A stretch of DNA of 64,000 nt, taken from NCBI RefSeq assembly GCF_031432425.1, contig NZ_JAVKPH010000009.1:81909-145908 (forward strand), in the 5' to 3' direction. This document shows positions 29,507 through 37,528 of the stretch, piece after piece. The translations under genes and the position numbers were made by a program. Source of the stretch: Ruixingdingia sedimenti. Lineage in GTDB: Bacteria; Pseudomonadota; Alphaproteobacteria; Rhodobacterales; Rhodobacteraceae. Positions within the stretch are counted from its first letter, which is position 1. Every line of letters starts with the position of its first letter. The notes beneath the pieces were generated by a model. The model saw only the letters and a list, made by a program, of their open reading frames with translations. It searched no databases and was not told the DNA's origin.

Positions 29507-30736
29507 ATGAACTGGTTCTGGGTGGCGGTGGCGGTCATGCTCGCGGCGGTGGCGGGCGTCATCTTGCGGGCGATGCTGCGCGGGCGGGGCGAGGGCGTGC
29601 CGGCCGCGGCCTATGACCTGCAGGTCTACCGCGACCAGCTGCGCGAGATCGACCGCGATCTGGCCCGCGGCCTGATCGCGCCCGCCGATGCCGAACGCAC
29701 CCGGACGGAAATCTCGCGCCGCATGCTCGACGCCGACCGCGCCTTGCAGGCGGCGACCAAGGGGGGAACGGGGGCCGGGGGGCCGGGGGTATGGGTGCTG
29801 GCGCTGGCGCTGCTTCTGGCGCTGGCGGCGGGGTCGGTTCTGGTCTACCGCGATCTGGGCGCGCCGGGTTATCCCGACCTGCCGCTGGCCGAACGCATCG
29901 CCGCCGCCGAAACCGCCCGCGCCACCCGCCCGCGGCAGGCCGAGGCGGAGGCCGACATGCGCCCCGATCTGCCCGCGGCACCCGCCGCCGCCGATCCGCG
30001 CTATCTGGATCTGGTGGCGCAGCTGCGCGCCAAGGTGGCCGAACATCCGACCGACCTTCAGGGGCAGGAGCTTCTGGCGCGAAACGAGGCCGCGATCGGC
30101 AATTACGCCGCCGCCCATGCGGCGCAGGCGCAGGTGATCGGGCTCAAGGGCGATATGGCCACGGCGGCGGATTTCGCGCAGCTGGCCGAACTGATGGTGG
30201 CGGCGGCGGGCGGCTATGTCTCGCCCGAGGCCGAGACCGCGCTGACCGAGGCGCTGCGGCGCGATCCGAAGAACGGCTTGGCGCGCTATTATTCCGGGCT
30301 GATGTTCGCGCAGGTGGGCCGGCCCGACCATGCCTTCCGGCTCTGGCGCGCGCTGCTGGAAGACAGCGGGCCGGACGACCCGTGGGAGGCGCCGCTGCGC
30401 GCGCAGATCCTCGATCTGGCGATGCGGGCGGGGGTGCAGTACGAATTGCCCGCGCCCCGCGGCCCCTCCAGCGCCGATATGGAGGCCGCGGCCGACATGG
30501 ACCCCGAGGCGCGCGCGCAGATGATCCGCGGCATGGTGGACAGCCTCAACAGCCGGCTGGCGACCGATGGCGGCACCGCCGAGGACTGGGCCCGCCTGAT
30601 CCGCGCCTATGGCGTTCTGGGCGAGACCGAGGCCGCGCGCGCCATCTGGGCCGAGGCCGCGGGCGTCTTTGCCGGGCGCGAGGCCGACATGGCGCAGATC
30701 CGCGCGGCGGCAGAGGCCGCGGGCGTGGCGGAATGA
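29507..30736 (+). CDS. ccmI: Cytochrome c maturation protein CcmI
   Basis: 409-aa component of the cytochrome c haem-lyase complex that holds apocytochrome c. The N-terminal part has a membrane segment, a cytoplasmic loop with YDLQVYRDQLREIDRDLARG (the CcmI leucine-zipper-like region) and a second membrane segment near residue 100. The periplasmic part carries TPR-like helices that bind the apocytochrome C-terminus. GGAGGCGGG precedes the ATG. No other ccm genes are adjacent. Confidence 0.9.
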   Translation: MNWFWVAVAVMLAAVAGVILRAMLRGRGEGVPAAAYDLQVYRDQLREIDRDLARGLIAPADAERTRTEISRRMLDADRALQAATKGGTGAGGPGVWVLALALLLALAAGSVLVYRDLGAPGYPDLPLAERIAAAETARATRPRQAEAEADMRPDLPAAPAAADPRYLDLVAQLRAKVAEHPTDLQGQELLARNEAAIGNYAAAHAAQAQVIGLKGDMATAADFAQLAELMVAAAGGYVSPEAETALTEALRRDPKNGLARYYSGLMFAQVGRPDHAFRLWRALLEDSGPDDPWEAPLRAQILDLAMRAGVQYELPAPRGPSSADMEAAADMDPEARAQMIRGMVDSLNSRLATDGGTAEDWARLIRAYGVLGETEAARAIWAEAAGVFAGREADMAQIRAAAEAAGVAE

Positions 30737-31203
30737 CCGCCCCCTTCGCGCGGATCGAGGATTTCGCCGCCGCCCTGCCCCCGGTCGGCGCGCTGTTCGG
30801 GCTGGATCTGGGCGACAAGACCATCGGGGTCGCGGTGTCCGATCCGTTCCGGCGCATCGCCTCGCCCCTGCTGACGATCCGGCGGGTGAAGTTCACGCAG
30901 GATGCGGCGGCGCTCATGGCGCTGGTGGCGGAACGCGCGGGGGCGGGGATCGTGCTGGGACTGCCGCTGAACATGGACGGCAGCGCGGGGCCCCGGGTGC
31001 AGTCGACGCAGGCCTTTGCGCGCAACCTCGCCCGGCTGACGCCGCTGCCCATCGGGTTCTGGGATGAACGGCTGTCCACCGTCGCCGCCGAACGTGCGCT
31101 CCTGGAGGCCGACACCTCGCGCCGGCGGCGGGCGCAGGTGGTGGATCATGTGGCGGCGGGGTACATCCTGCAAGGCTGCCTCGACCGGCTGGCGCATTTG
31201 TGA
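30733..31203 (+). CDS. ruvX: Holliday-junction-resolvase-fold protein YqgF / RuvX
   Basis: 156-aa RNase H-like protein of the YqgF family, implicated in 16S rRNA pre-processing and in Holliday junction resolution. Signature segments are LFGLDLGDKTIGVAVSD, IVLGLPLNMDGSAGPR, FWDERLSTVAAERAL and the C-terminal DHVAAGYILQGCLD with acidic active-site residues. ATGA overlap with ccmI upstream and a GTGA overlap with the next gene. Confidence 0.93.
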   Translation: MTAPFARIEDFAAALPPVGALFGLDLGDKTIGVAVSDPFRRIASPLLTIRRVKFTQDAAALMALVAERAGAGIVLGLPLNMDGSAGPRVQSTQAFARNLARLTPLPIGFWDERLSTVAAERALLEADTSRRRRAQVVDHVAAGYILQGCLDRLAHL

Positions 31204-31361
31204 GCGTGGCCAGCCCCTGCGTGCAGGTCTGCGTGATGGGTCCAAAGGGGCTCTGCACCGGGTGCCTGCGCACCCTGGACGAAATCGCCCGCTGGTCGGC
31301 GATGACCGACGCGGAACGCCGCGCCGTGATCGCCGCCCTGCCCGCCCGGCGCGCGGAATAG
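31200..31361 (+). CDS. DUF1289 family Cys-rich small protein
   Basis: 53-aa protein beginning with GTG at 31200, overlapping the ruvX stop (GTGA). It has four cysteines in the DUF1289 layout: SPCVQVC followed by KGLCTGCLRTLDEIARW. The spacing suggests a metal site (Fe-S or zinc); function is unknown. Such proteins are common next to ruvX or dus genes in this order. The frame is intact to TAG at 31359-31361. Confidence 0.85.
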   Translation: MSVASPCVQVCVMGPKGLCTGCLRTLDEIARWSAMTDAERRAVIAALPARRAE

Positions 31362-31366
31362 AGAAA

Positions 31367-31398
31367 GCCCAAAAATTTTCGGACGAAGATTTTCGGGC
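31367..31398. terminator. Bidirectional terminator between DUF1289 gene and dusA
   Basis: GCCCAAAAATTTTCG at 31367-31381 and CGAAGATTTTCGGGC at 31384-31398 form a long stem (two G-U type mismatches) with a tiny loop. A- and T-runs sit inside the arms, and it lies between two convergent genes, so it is suited to stop transcription both ways. Confidence 0.7.
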
Positions 31399-31412
31399 CA
31401 CGGCCCGGCCTG

Positions 31413-32405
31413 TCAGGCCGCCGCGCGTTCCGCCACCCCCGTCAGCGCGGCGTCGAACAGATCCAGCCCCGCACCGGGGCGCGACGCGCCTTCCGACAGC
31501 ATCCGCCGCCAGCCGCGCGCGCCGGGCTGACCCGCAAAGAGGCCCAGCATATGGCGCGTGATCTGGTGCAGCCGCCCGCCCGCCGCCAGATGCCGCGCGA
31601 TATGGGGCCGCATCGCCCGCGCCGCCGCCGCGCGATCCGCCGCCGGGGCCGGCGCGCCCCAGATCGCGGGATCGGCCCCCATCAGCACCGCCGCCGGGTC
31701 GTGATAGGCCGCGCGCCCCACCATCACCCCGTCGAGCCCCTGCGCCAGCAGGCCCTGCGCCTGTTCCAGCGTCGCCACCCCGCCGTTGAGCGAAACGGTC
31801 AGCCCCGGAAACGCCCGCTTCATCGCCAGCACCAGCGGATAGTCCAGCGGCGGGATTTCCCGGTTTTCCTTGGGCGACAGGCCCTGCAGCCAGGCCTTGC
31901 GGGCGTGGATGACGACATGGCGCACCCCGGCGGCCTCAATCGTTTCCAGAAAGCGGGGCAAAACCTGCTCCGGCACCTGATCGTCCACGCCGATGCGGCA
32001 TTTCACCGTCACCGGGCGCGGCTGCGCGGCGATCATCGCCGCCACGCAATCGCCCACCAGCCCCGGGTTTTCCATCAGCACCGCGCCGAAACAGCCCGAT
32101 TGCACCCGGTCGGACGGGCAGCCGCAGTTGAGGTTGATCTCCTGATATCCCCAATCCGCGCCGACCGCCGCCGCCGCCGCCAGCCGCGCGGGGTCGGAGC
32201 CCCCCAGTTGCAGCGCCAGCGGATGTTCCGCCGCATCATGGCCCAGAAGCCGGTCGCGGTCGCCATGGATCACGGCATCGGCCGTCACCATTTCTGTATA
32301 GAGCAGCGCATGGCGGCTCAGCTGCCGGTGGAACAGCCGGCAGTGGCGGTCGGTCCAGTCCATCATAGGCGCAATGGCAAGTCTATGTGCTTGATATTTC
32401 GTCAT
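31413..32405 (-). CDS. dusA: tRNA-dihydrouridine synthase A
   Basis: 330-aa FMN enzyme reducing uridines in the tRNA D-loop. Landmarks: APMMDWTDRHCRLFHR, YTEMVTADAV, EINLNCGCPSDRVQSGCFGA with the catalytic Cys, and VIHARKAWLQGLSPKENR typical of DusA. The first residues (MTKYQAHRLAI) are encoded in AT-richer DNA than the body, consistent with the 5' end having been supplied by the integrated element next door. The gene remains intact and should be functional. Confidence 0.95.
   Translation of the reverse strand: MTKYQAHRLAIAPMMDWTDRHCRLFHRQLSRHALLYTEMVTADAVIHGDRDRLLGHDAAEHPLALQLGGSDPARLAAAAAVGADWGYQEINLNCGCPSDRVQSGCFGAVLMENPGLVGDCVAAMIAAQPRPVTVKCRIGVDDQVPEQVLPRFLETIEAAGVRHVVIHARKAWLQGLSPKENREIPPLDYPLVLAMKRAFPGLTVSLNGGVATLEQAQGLLAQGLDGVMVGRAAYHDPAAVLMGADPAIWGAPAPAADRAAAARAMRPHIARHLAAGGRLHQITRHMLGLFAGQPGARGWRRMLSEGASRPGAGLDLFDAALTGVAERAAA
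32338..32371. other. Probable attachment site (attL-type) in the 5' end of dusA
   Basis: This stretch encodes the conserved PMMDWTDRHCR of DusA, the known target of dusA-specific integrases. Base composition falls sharply just beyond it (32372-32470), and a tyrosine recombinase starts at 32518. The exact core cannot be set without the second copy, which I did not find in the window. Confidence 0.45.
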
Positions 32406-32517
32406 TTTTCCAGTAGTATCAACTCATTGCGCGGCGGCGTGTGCACTCCAATTTACGACCCAATACGCCCCTTTTCGCCACGTTCCGACCGCGCACTGCA
32501 CACATAGAGCACACGAA

Positions 32518-33573
32518 ATGGCGACCATATCAAAGCTTCCTTCGGGCTCCTGGCGAGTCCAGGTCAGACGCAAAGGGCACTACGTCAGTCAATCCTTCCT
32601 GCGCCGCGGTGACGCGGAGCTTTGGGCGCGGACCATTGAGGGCAAGATCGATCGGGGGGAACCTATACACATTGGCGTTGGTGCGGCCAAGACATTCGGA
32701 GACCTTATCGATCTTCACAGAGCGGATCTGGCGGAAGTCGGGAGAACGCTCGGCCGGTCGAAAGCCGCGAGCCTGGATTTTCTTGCGCTGCGCCTCGGGG
32801 CTTTGAAACCCGCCGAGCTGAGCCGGGAAAAGCTCGTCGAGTTCGGTCGCCAGCGCGCCAAGGAAGGGGCTGGCCCGGTAACGGTTGGCATCGACCTCGG
32901 ATACATCAAGACGATCCTTTCGCATGCTGCCGCCGTTCACGGCATCATCGCACCAACCGAAGGAGTCGATCTCGCTCGGATTGCGCTCACCCGGCTCGGA
33001 CTGGTGGGCAAAGGCAACGAACGGGATCGTCGGCCGAGCGAAGAGGAGATCGACGCGATCCTGAAGGCGCTTGAAAGCAACCCACGACAGTTCATCCCCG
33101 TAGCGCGCGTCGTTCGTTTCGCCATCGCGACTGCCATGCGACAAGATGAAATCTCTCGGGCGCGATGGGAAGACTACAACCCTCGAACCAAAATGCTGCT
33201 CATCCGGGACCGCAAAGACCCTCGCCGCAAGACGGGCAACGACCAACGCATCCCGCTGCTGTCCGTTTCTGGTTACGACCCCTGCGCGTTGATCGAAGAA
33301 CAACGTGCGCTGGTGGGCAGTCGCGGCAGAATCTTCCCTTACAACGGACGCTCAATCGGCACGGCATTCCGACGGGTCTGCCGTACCTTGGGCATCGAGG
33401 ATTTGCATTTTCATGATCTGCGCCACGAAGCGACCAGTCGACTGTTCGAGGCAGGTTTCACCATTGAACAGGTTGCCCTTGTCACCGGGCACAAGGACTG
33501 GAAAATGCTGCGCCGCTACACCCACATCCGCCCAGAGGGTCTCCATGCGCTCGCGGCAAGCAGGGTTGCCTAG
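32518..33573 (+). CDS. Tyrosine-type site-specific integrase, dusA-associated
   Basis: 351-aa tyrosine recombinase. Catalytic residues are visible: R208 (ATAMRQDEISR), H299-x-x-R302 (HDLRHEATSRLFEAG), H325 (TGHKDWKML) and the nucleophile Y334 (RRYTHIRP). The N-terminal SAM-like core-binding domain covers about residues 55-150. Position immediately beside the dusA 5' end matches the published family of integrases targeting dusA. The upstream 110 bp is AT-rich with an inverted CGTGTGC / GCACACG pair (32439-32445, 32509-32515), possibly arm-type or regulatory sites. Confidence 0.92.
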   Translation: MATISKLPSGSWRVQVRRKGHYVSQSFLRRGDAELWARTIEGKIDRGEPIHIGVGAAKTFGDLIDLHRADLAEVGRTLGRSKAASLDFLALRLGALKPAELSREKLVEFGRQRAKEGAGPVTVGIDLGYIKTILSHAAAVHGIIAPTEGVDLARIALTRLGLVGKGNERDRRPSEEEIDAILKALESNPRQFIPVARVVRFAIATAMRQDEISRARWEDYNPRTKMLLIRDRKDPRRKTGNDQRIPLLSVSGYDPCALIEEQRALVGSRGRIFPYNGRSIGTAFRRVCRTLGIEDLHFHDLRHEATSRLFEAGFTIEQVALVTGHKDWKMLRRYTHIRPEGLHALAASRVA

Positions 33574-33644
33574 CCTTCACATCTGGAAATGACTTTTGGC
33601 GGCTCACATCGCTGCAATCTCCGCACAGATAGTGCCACCACCGA

Positions 33645-34115
33645 TCATTCCCCCGTCGCGCCATGCCAAGGGAACGGCACCGCATGGCCGCTTTCTTCGA
33701 AACGACGCTCGAAATCCTGCGCGACCTCCTCCACCGTGATCGCGGCGAATTGCGCCAGCAGCCGTGTCTCGGCCTCTGCCAGCGTCGCATCGAGCCGCGC
33801 GTCGACCGCCTGCTCGACCAGACAGGGCGACGGATCCGCCTGCGGTCCAATGTTGAACAGCGGCGGGTGGCCGACCGCCTCGTAGACGTCGCGCAAGCTG
33901 ATCTCGGCCAGCGGGCAAGCAAGCTGCCAGCCACCGCCATGACCCTTTTCCGACGACACGATCCCCCGCTCGCGCAGCCCCGCCATCATCCTGCGCACCA
34001 CCACGGCGTTGGTCGAGATCATCTGCGCGATCTGTTCCGAAGTGGCACGCCCGACATGTCGGTCCATGTGGATCAAGACGTGCAGCATCCGGGACATACG
34101 AAGATCGCGCGCCAT
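33645..34115 (-). CDS. Rrf2 family transcriptional regulator
   Basis: 156-aa winged-helix regulator: LHVLIHMDRHVGRATSEQIA, the recognition region STNAVVVRRMMAGLRERGIV and the Rrf2 wing SSEKGHGGGWQLA. It lacks the three-Cys cluster of IscR/NsrR; only one Cys (SPCLVEQ) is near that position, so it is not expected to hold an Fe-S cluster and may sense thiol oxidation. It is divergent from a thioredoxin-reductase-like gene, which is the likely target. The Met at 34115 is chosen because the family starts at the helix MARDLRMSRML. Confidence 0.86.
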   Translation of the reverse strand: MARDLRMSRMLHVLIHMDRHVGRATSEQIAQMISTNAVVVRRMMAGLRERGIVSSEKGHGGGWQLACPLAEISLRDVYEAVGHPPLFNIGPQADPSPCLVEQAVDARLDATLAEAETRLLAQFAAITVEEVAQDFERRFEESGHAVPFPWHGATGE

Positions 34116-34154
34116 GGGGTTTCCTTTCCTTGCCTCTTCAGGCTCCTTAGCAGC

Positions 34155-34209
34155 AATCACGTAACAATGAAAGTTTCATGTCTTGAAGTGACGCACCGAA
34201 TCACGTAAC
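34155..34209. promoter_or_regulatory. Divergent control region with 11-bp direct repeats
   Basis: AATCACGTAAC occurs at 34155-34165 and again at 34199-34209, exactly 44 bp apart. Between them is a perfect dyad ATGAAAGTTTCAT (34167-34179). This lies between the Rrf2 gene and the oxidoreductase gene and is the best candidate operator for the regulator. Confidence 0.55.
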
Positions 34210-34237
34210 TTTCAGTGATACATTAAAGGGAACCACC

Positions 34238-35200
34238 ATGGATCACGATGTTCTCGTCATCGGCGGCAGCTTTGCCGGGCTGGCCGCCGCGATGCAGCTT
34301 GCCCGCGCCCGCAGACGCGTTTGCGTTCTCGACACCGGCGCCCCCCGTAACCGCTTTGCCACAGCCTCGCACGGGTTTCCCGGGCAGGACGGGCGCACTC
34401 CGCAGGACATCCGCGCCGCGCTCAGACACGAACTCGCGGCCTACCCTACCCTGTCCTTCCGGGACGGCGCGGCGGTCTCGGCTGCGCGCGAGGAACGCGG
34501 ATTTCGGGTGGCATTGGCAGAGGGTAGAGACATCACCGCGCGGCGGCTGGTGCTGGCCTTCGGCGTGCGCGACAGCCTGCCCGATCTGCCGGGTCTGTCC
34601 GAACGCTGGGGGGCCACGGTACTGCATTGCCCCTATTGCCACGGCTATGAGCTGAACGGCGGGCCGGTCGGCGTTCTGGCGCGCGACGAGGCGGCGCTGC
34701 ATCAGGCGATGCTGCTGCCCGACTGGGGGCCGACCACGCTTTTCACGCAAGGGGCGCTCGTGCTGACCAGGGAACAGCGGCAGGGCCTGACCGCCCGGGG
34801 CGTCACGGTCGAGGAAACGCCTGTCGCGGCGCTGATCGGCACCGCCCCGGCGCTGGACGGTGTGCGGCTGGATGACGGTCGTGAGATCGCGCTGGCGGGG
34901 CTGTTCCTGGCGCCGGACACAGCGCCCTCCTGCGATCTGGCTGCGCAGCTAGGCTGCACCATGAAGGACGGACCGACCGGCCCCTATGTGGCCGTCGACC
35001 CGATGCAGGCCACCAGCCAGCCCGGCGTCTTCGCCGCCGGCGACCTTGCCAGCCCCATGCCCAATGCCACGATCGCCGCGGCGGCGGGCGTGATGGCAGG
35101 CGCCGCCGCGCATCGCTCACTGATCTTCGATCCCGATCTGACCGCTGCGGCCTGGCCGCAGCCGTCACCGGCCGCGAGCTGCGGCGCAGGATCTGAATGA
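34238..35200 (+). CDS. Thioredoxin-reductase-like FAD/NAD(P) oxidoreductase
   Basis: 320-aa two-dinucleotide-domain flavoprotein. FAD binding is shown by VLVIGGSFAGLAAAMQLARA at the start and FAAGDLASPMPNAT near the end. A redox-active CxxC (C131-P-Y-C134) sits where low-molecular-weight thioredoxin reductases have theirs. The sequence is closer to the Rrf2-linked oxidoreductase group than to housekeeping TrxB, so the partner may not be thioredoxin. Divergent from the Rrf2 regulator and followed by a VOC protein. Confidence 0.85.
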   Translation: MDHDVLVIGGSFAGLAAAMQLARARRRVCVLDTGAPRNRFATASHGFPGQDGRTPQDIRAALRHELAAYPTLSFRDGAAVSAAREERGFRVALAEGRDITARRLVLAFGVRDSLPDLPGLSERWGATVLHCPYCHGYELNGGPVGVLARDEAALHQAMLLPDWGPTTLFTQGALVLTREQRQGLTARGVTVEETPVAALIGTAPALDGVRLDDGREIALAGLFLAPDTAPSCDLAAQLGCTMKDGPTGPYVAVDPMQATSQPGVFAAGDLASPMPNATIAAAAGVMAGAAAHRSLIFDPDLTAAAWPQPSPAASCGAGSE

Positions 35201-35316
35201 TCTGAAAAAGGCGGTCGGCGCTGCGCATCCTGGTTTCCTGTTGCCACAATGCTGGCAGCAGGCCCCCTCTACAAGGCGTCTTCCCCGATCACGGATCGGG
35301 CAAACAGGAGACCCGT

Positions 35317-35715
35317 ATGAAATTCGCCTCTCTTCGCCTTATCGCGCGCGACATCAATGGCCTTGTCGCCTTTTACGAAACGCTTACCGGCCTGAAGGCC
35401 GACTGGCTGGCCCCGGTCTTTGCCGAGATCGTGACGCCATCCGCGACCCTGGCGATTGGCAGCGTTGAAACCGTCGCGCTTTTCCAGGCAGGGTCGGCCG
35501 AGCCGGGTGCCAACCGCACCGCGATCATCGAGCTGCAGGTGGCCGACCTGGAGGCGGAGTTCGAACGGCTGAAAGGGCTTACTGAGGTTGTCCACTCGCC
35601 AAAGCTGTTGCCCTGGGGCAATCAGACCTTCCAACTGCGCGATCCGGAAGGAAACCTGGTCAGCCTCTACATGCCGGTGACAGACGAGGCCAAAGCCCGT
35701 TTCGGAAACCGCTGA
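35317..35715 (+). CDS. VOC (glyoxalase-fold) family protein
   Basis: 132-aa single-unit vicinal-oxygen-chelate protein: LRLIARDINGLVAFYETLTG at the start and the closing strand FQLRDPEGNLVSLYMPV. The fold covers glyoxalases, dioxygenases and antibiotic-binding proteins; no specific substrate can be assigned. Metal ligand positions are only partly kept. It is in the same direction as the oxidoreductase, 116 bp downstream, and may belong to the same redox-stress unit. Confidence 0.75.
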   Translation: MKFASLRLIARDINGLVAFYETLTGLKADWLAPVFAEIVTPSATLAIGSVETVALFQAGSAEPGANRTAIIELQVADLEAEFERLKGLTEVVHSPKLLPWGNQTFQLRDPEGNLVSLYMPVTDEAKARFGNR

Positions 35716-36087
35716 GTATCTGTTGCGCCTCATGGTAGCCCGCCCTGGCGCATTCGCTACCATCGTGGGACAGGCATACCATAATCTTCATGGCGTCTCA
35801 CAGGCATTCGAATGACCGTTTGTGACGCGTGGTCGTGCGATCACCAATTCGGCGCGCCGTCGGCTCATAAACGCCGCACATATCTGCGCCGGGGCATGTC
35901 GCTTTGGCTGTCCGCGCGAAACTGCAGCGGTCACGGTGGCATCTCGGGCCGGCAAGCTGCGATCCCCTCCGCGGGATCGCCTCACGACGGATGAAGCTTC
36001 CTACCATCCGACAAAAACTAGCTTCCGCAAGACTTCTTGTGGCGAATAATGGGTATTGCCGGCCCGCTCTTGGGGCAGGCAACCGGA
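35716..36087. other. Intergenic stretch with a stem-loop, no gene recognised
   Basis: ATGGTAGC at 35732-35739 pairs with GCTACCAT at 35756-35763, a possible terminator for the VOC gene, although no T-run follows. Short open frames occur on both strands of the rest, but none has a convincing start, ribosome site or family resemblance. The base composition is mixed, as expected for a junction between modules. Confidence 0.5.
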
Positions 36088-36450
36088 CTAGGCGGTTAGT
36101 GCCGAGCTACCGCCGTCGTTCTTCCAGCGCCGCCAGGCGGGAAAGGCCAGCGCGAGCGCGCCGAGAGCCACATGGGCGAGTGCGATACCGAGCGTGAAGC
36201 CGGCTACGAGAGCCCATGGGCTGATCGCAGCCCAGACACCCGCAACCATACGCGCCCAGTCGAGCCCTTCATGCGGCCGCCAAAGCGCAATTGCGGCAAG
36301 CACCGCGATCAGGCCGCCTGTCAGCAGGGCGCTCCAGAAGGCGATGTCGGTCATCGTGACGGCGAAAGACAACCCAGCGAGGGCCAGGCCCGCAAGAAGG
36401 CTGATGCCGTCGCCAAGCTTGTCATAGTTGGTGGTCCAGGTCTTGCTCAT
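36088..36450 (-). CDS. SPW-repeat membrane protein
   Basis: 120-aa protein with four hydrophobic helices and the SPW motif in MVAGVWAAISPWALVAGF (about residues 67-84). Function of SPW-repeat proteins is unknown. A strong AAAGGAGG lies upstream of the ATG at 36450. It is the last gene of a leftward group headed by a small heat-shock protein, so it is probably part of a stress-induced operon. Confidence 0.75.
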   Translation of the reverse strand: MSKTWTTNYDKLGDGISLLAGLALAGLSFAVTMTDIAFWSALLTGGLIAVLAAIALWRPHEGLDWARMVAGVWAAISPWALVAGFTLGIALAHVALGALALAFPAWRRWKNDGGSSALTA

Positions 36451-36480
36451 GGTGTTACCTCCTTTCTCTCCACCAGGGAT

Positions 36481-36720
36481 TCACTGCGGCCGAGCCAGCC
36501 GCTTGGGCGCCGGCGCAGGCAGGAAGGGAAGCAGTTCCTTCTGCGAAATCGCACCGGTCGCGATCTCTTCCAAGGCAAGCTCTTCGGTGGCTCGCCGTTT
36601 AGGTTCGACCCGAGGTTCTGCCCCGGCCTTCAGCGCCCGGCTGCGGGCGCTCGCGGCGAGGACCAGAGCGAAACGATCAGGCACCGCCTGCTGGGCATCG
36701 ATTGCAACGAAGGGATTCAT
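36481..36720 (-). CDS. RNA polymerase omega-subunit-like protein
   Basis: 79-aa protein resembling RpoZ: VPDRFALVLAASARSRALKA aligns with the conserved RF-LVL-AA-RAR segment of omega, followed by GAEP and an LALEEIATG that parallels the ALREI-G region. It is shorter than the usual alphaproteobacterial omega (about 110-130 aa) and ends in a Pro-rich tail. Its ATG overlaps the stop of the upstream gene (36717-36720), so it is co-translated with the NDUFS4-type protein. A second omega in a stress island could alter polymerase assembly or ppGpp response; that is inference. Confidence 0.7.
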   Translation of the reverse strand: MNPFVAIDAQQAVPDRFALVLAASARSRALKAGAEPRVEPKRRATEELALEEIATGAISQKELLPFLPAPAPKRLARPQ

Positions 36721-37448
36721 GCCGCCCTCCCTGCCTCGACAGGCGGATACATGCCGTCGGCGGCCACCGCCGCTTCAAGCGCCAACAGCGCTCGTTCAAC
36801 CTCGGCAAGCTGCGATTCACGCTGGTTTTCCGGCATGCCTTCGGTGCTGGCCAGATCCTGAAGATACTCCGTATAGGCCCAGTTCATCAGGATAGAACGG
36901 CGAGCCTCCAACGACAGGCTGGCGTCCAAAGCAACTTCGATGGGAGAACGCCCATCATCGCCGCCTTTCGGATCGCCGCGCCCTTTTGCGCCGGCCATCG
37001 CGTCACGATAGGTTTGCCGCATCTCCGACAGTCCGAGCCGAGAGAGCGTGGCATCGGACCACAGCCCGGCCTGCCTGTCCCATGCCCGGGCGGCACCGCG
37101 CGCGGCTTCGCCTGCCGGCAGATGCACCTCGTAAGCCACCCCCAGACGCTTTGCATGGCGAATAGCGGCGTCCAGCGTCGGAAAGCTCAAGTCGATCTGC
37201 TGGATCGTGTCGTCCCCACCCGTCCAGCCCATCAAAGGCTCGAGCCAAGGACCGGTCCGGCGCGGAAAGCTCATCTTCCATGCCTTCGTACGCGCTCGCC
37301 CTGAGGTCATCGCCGATTTCGACGGTTTCCAGATCCGGGCAACCGCATCGTCCGGCAGAGCAGAGTCCCAGTCTGGTCGCGAACCGGCCTGGGCCGGGAT
37401 CGGCGAGACATGTGATTGTGCTGTGAAATCTCCGCTGATCACGTTCAT
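36717..37448 (-). CDS. NDUFS4-domain (complex I accessory subunit-like) fusion protein
   Basis: 243-aa protein with two parts. Residues about 35-112 match the ETC complex I NDUFS4/18-kDa family: ARIWKPSKSAMTSGRARTKA, LEPLMGWTGGDDTIQQIDLS and the closing AKRLGVAYEVHLP. The C-terminal part (about 165-235) is helical with IEVALDASLSLEARRSILMN and WAYTEYLQDLAS and is not in the normal subunit; its function is unknown. GGAGG lies upstream of the ATG. It sits between a heat-shock gene and the omega-like gene, an unusual place for a respiratory chain protein. Confidence 0.72.
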   Translation of the reverse strand: MNVISGDFTAQSHVSPIPAQAGSRPDWDSALPDDAVARIWKPSKSAMTSGRARTKAWKMSFPRRTGPWLEPLMGWTGGDDTIQQIDLSFPTLDAAIRHAKRLGVAYEVHLPAGEAARGAARAWDRQAGLWSDATLSRLGLSEMRQTYRDAMAGAKGRGDPKGGDDGRSPIEVALDASLSLEARRSILMNWAYTEYLQDLASTEGMPENQRESQLAEVERALLALEAAVAADGMYPPVEAGRAA

Positions 37449-37528
37449 CTCTTAGCCTCCAGATTGCAGGAAGGGCGTCCGGCCGCCACCCGAGCGGCCG
37501 GAACGTCCCGTTCTGGGTCCAAGCTGGT

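Noticed and set aside
32439..32515. CGTGTGC / GCACACG inverted pair upstream of the integrase as an origin or promoter
   Set aside because: It is only 7 bp with a 63-bp gap; it may be an arm site, but there is no support for more.
35788..36049. Several short frames between the VOC and SPW genes
   Set aside because: No ribosome site, no family match and mutual overlap on both strands.
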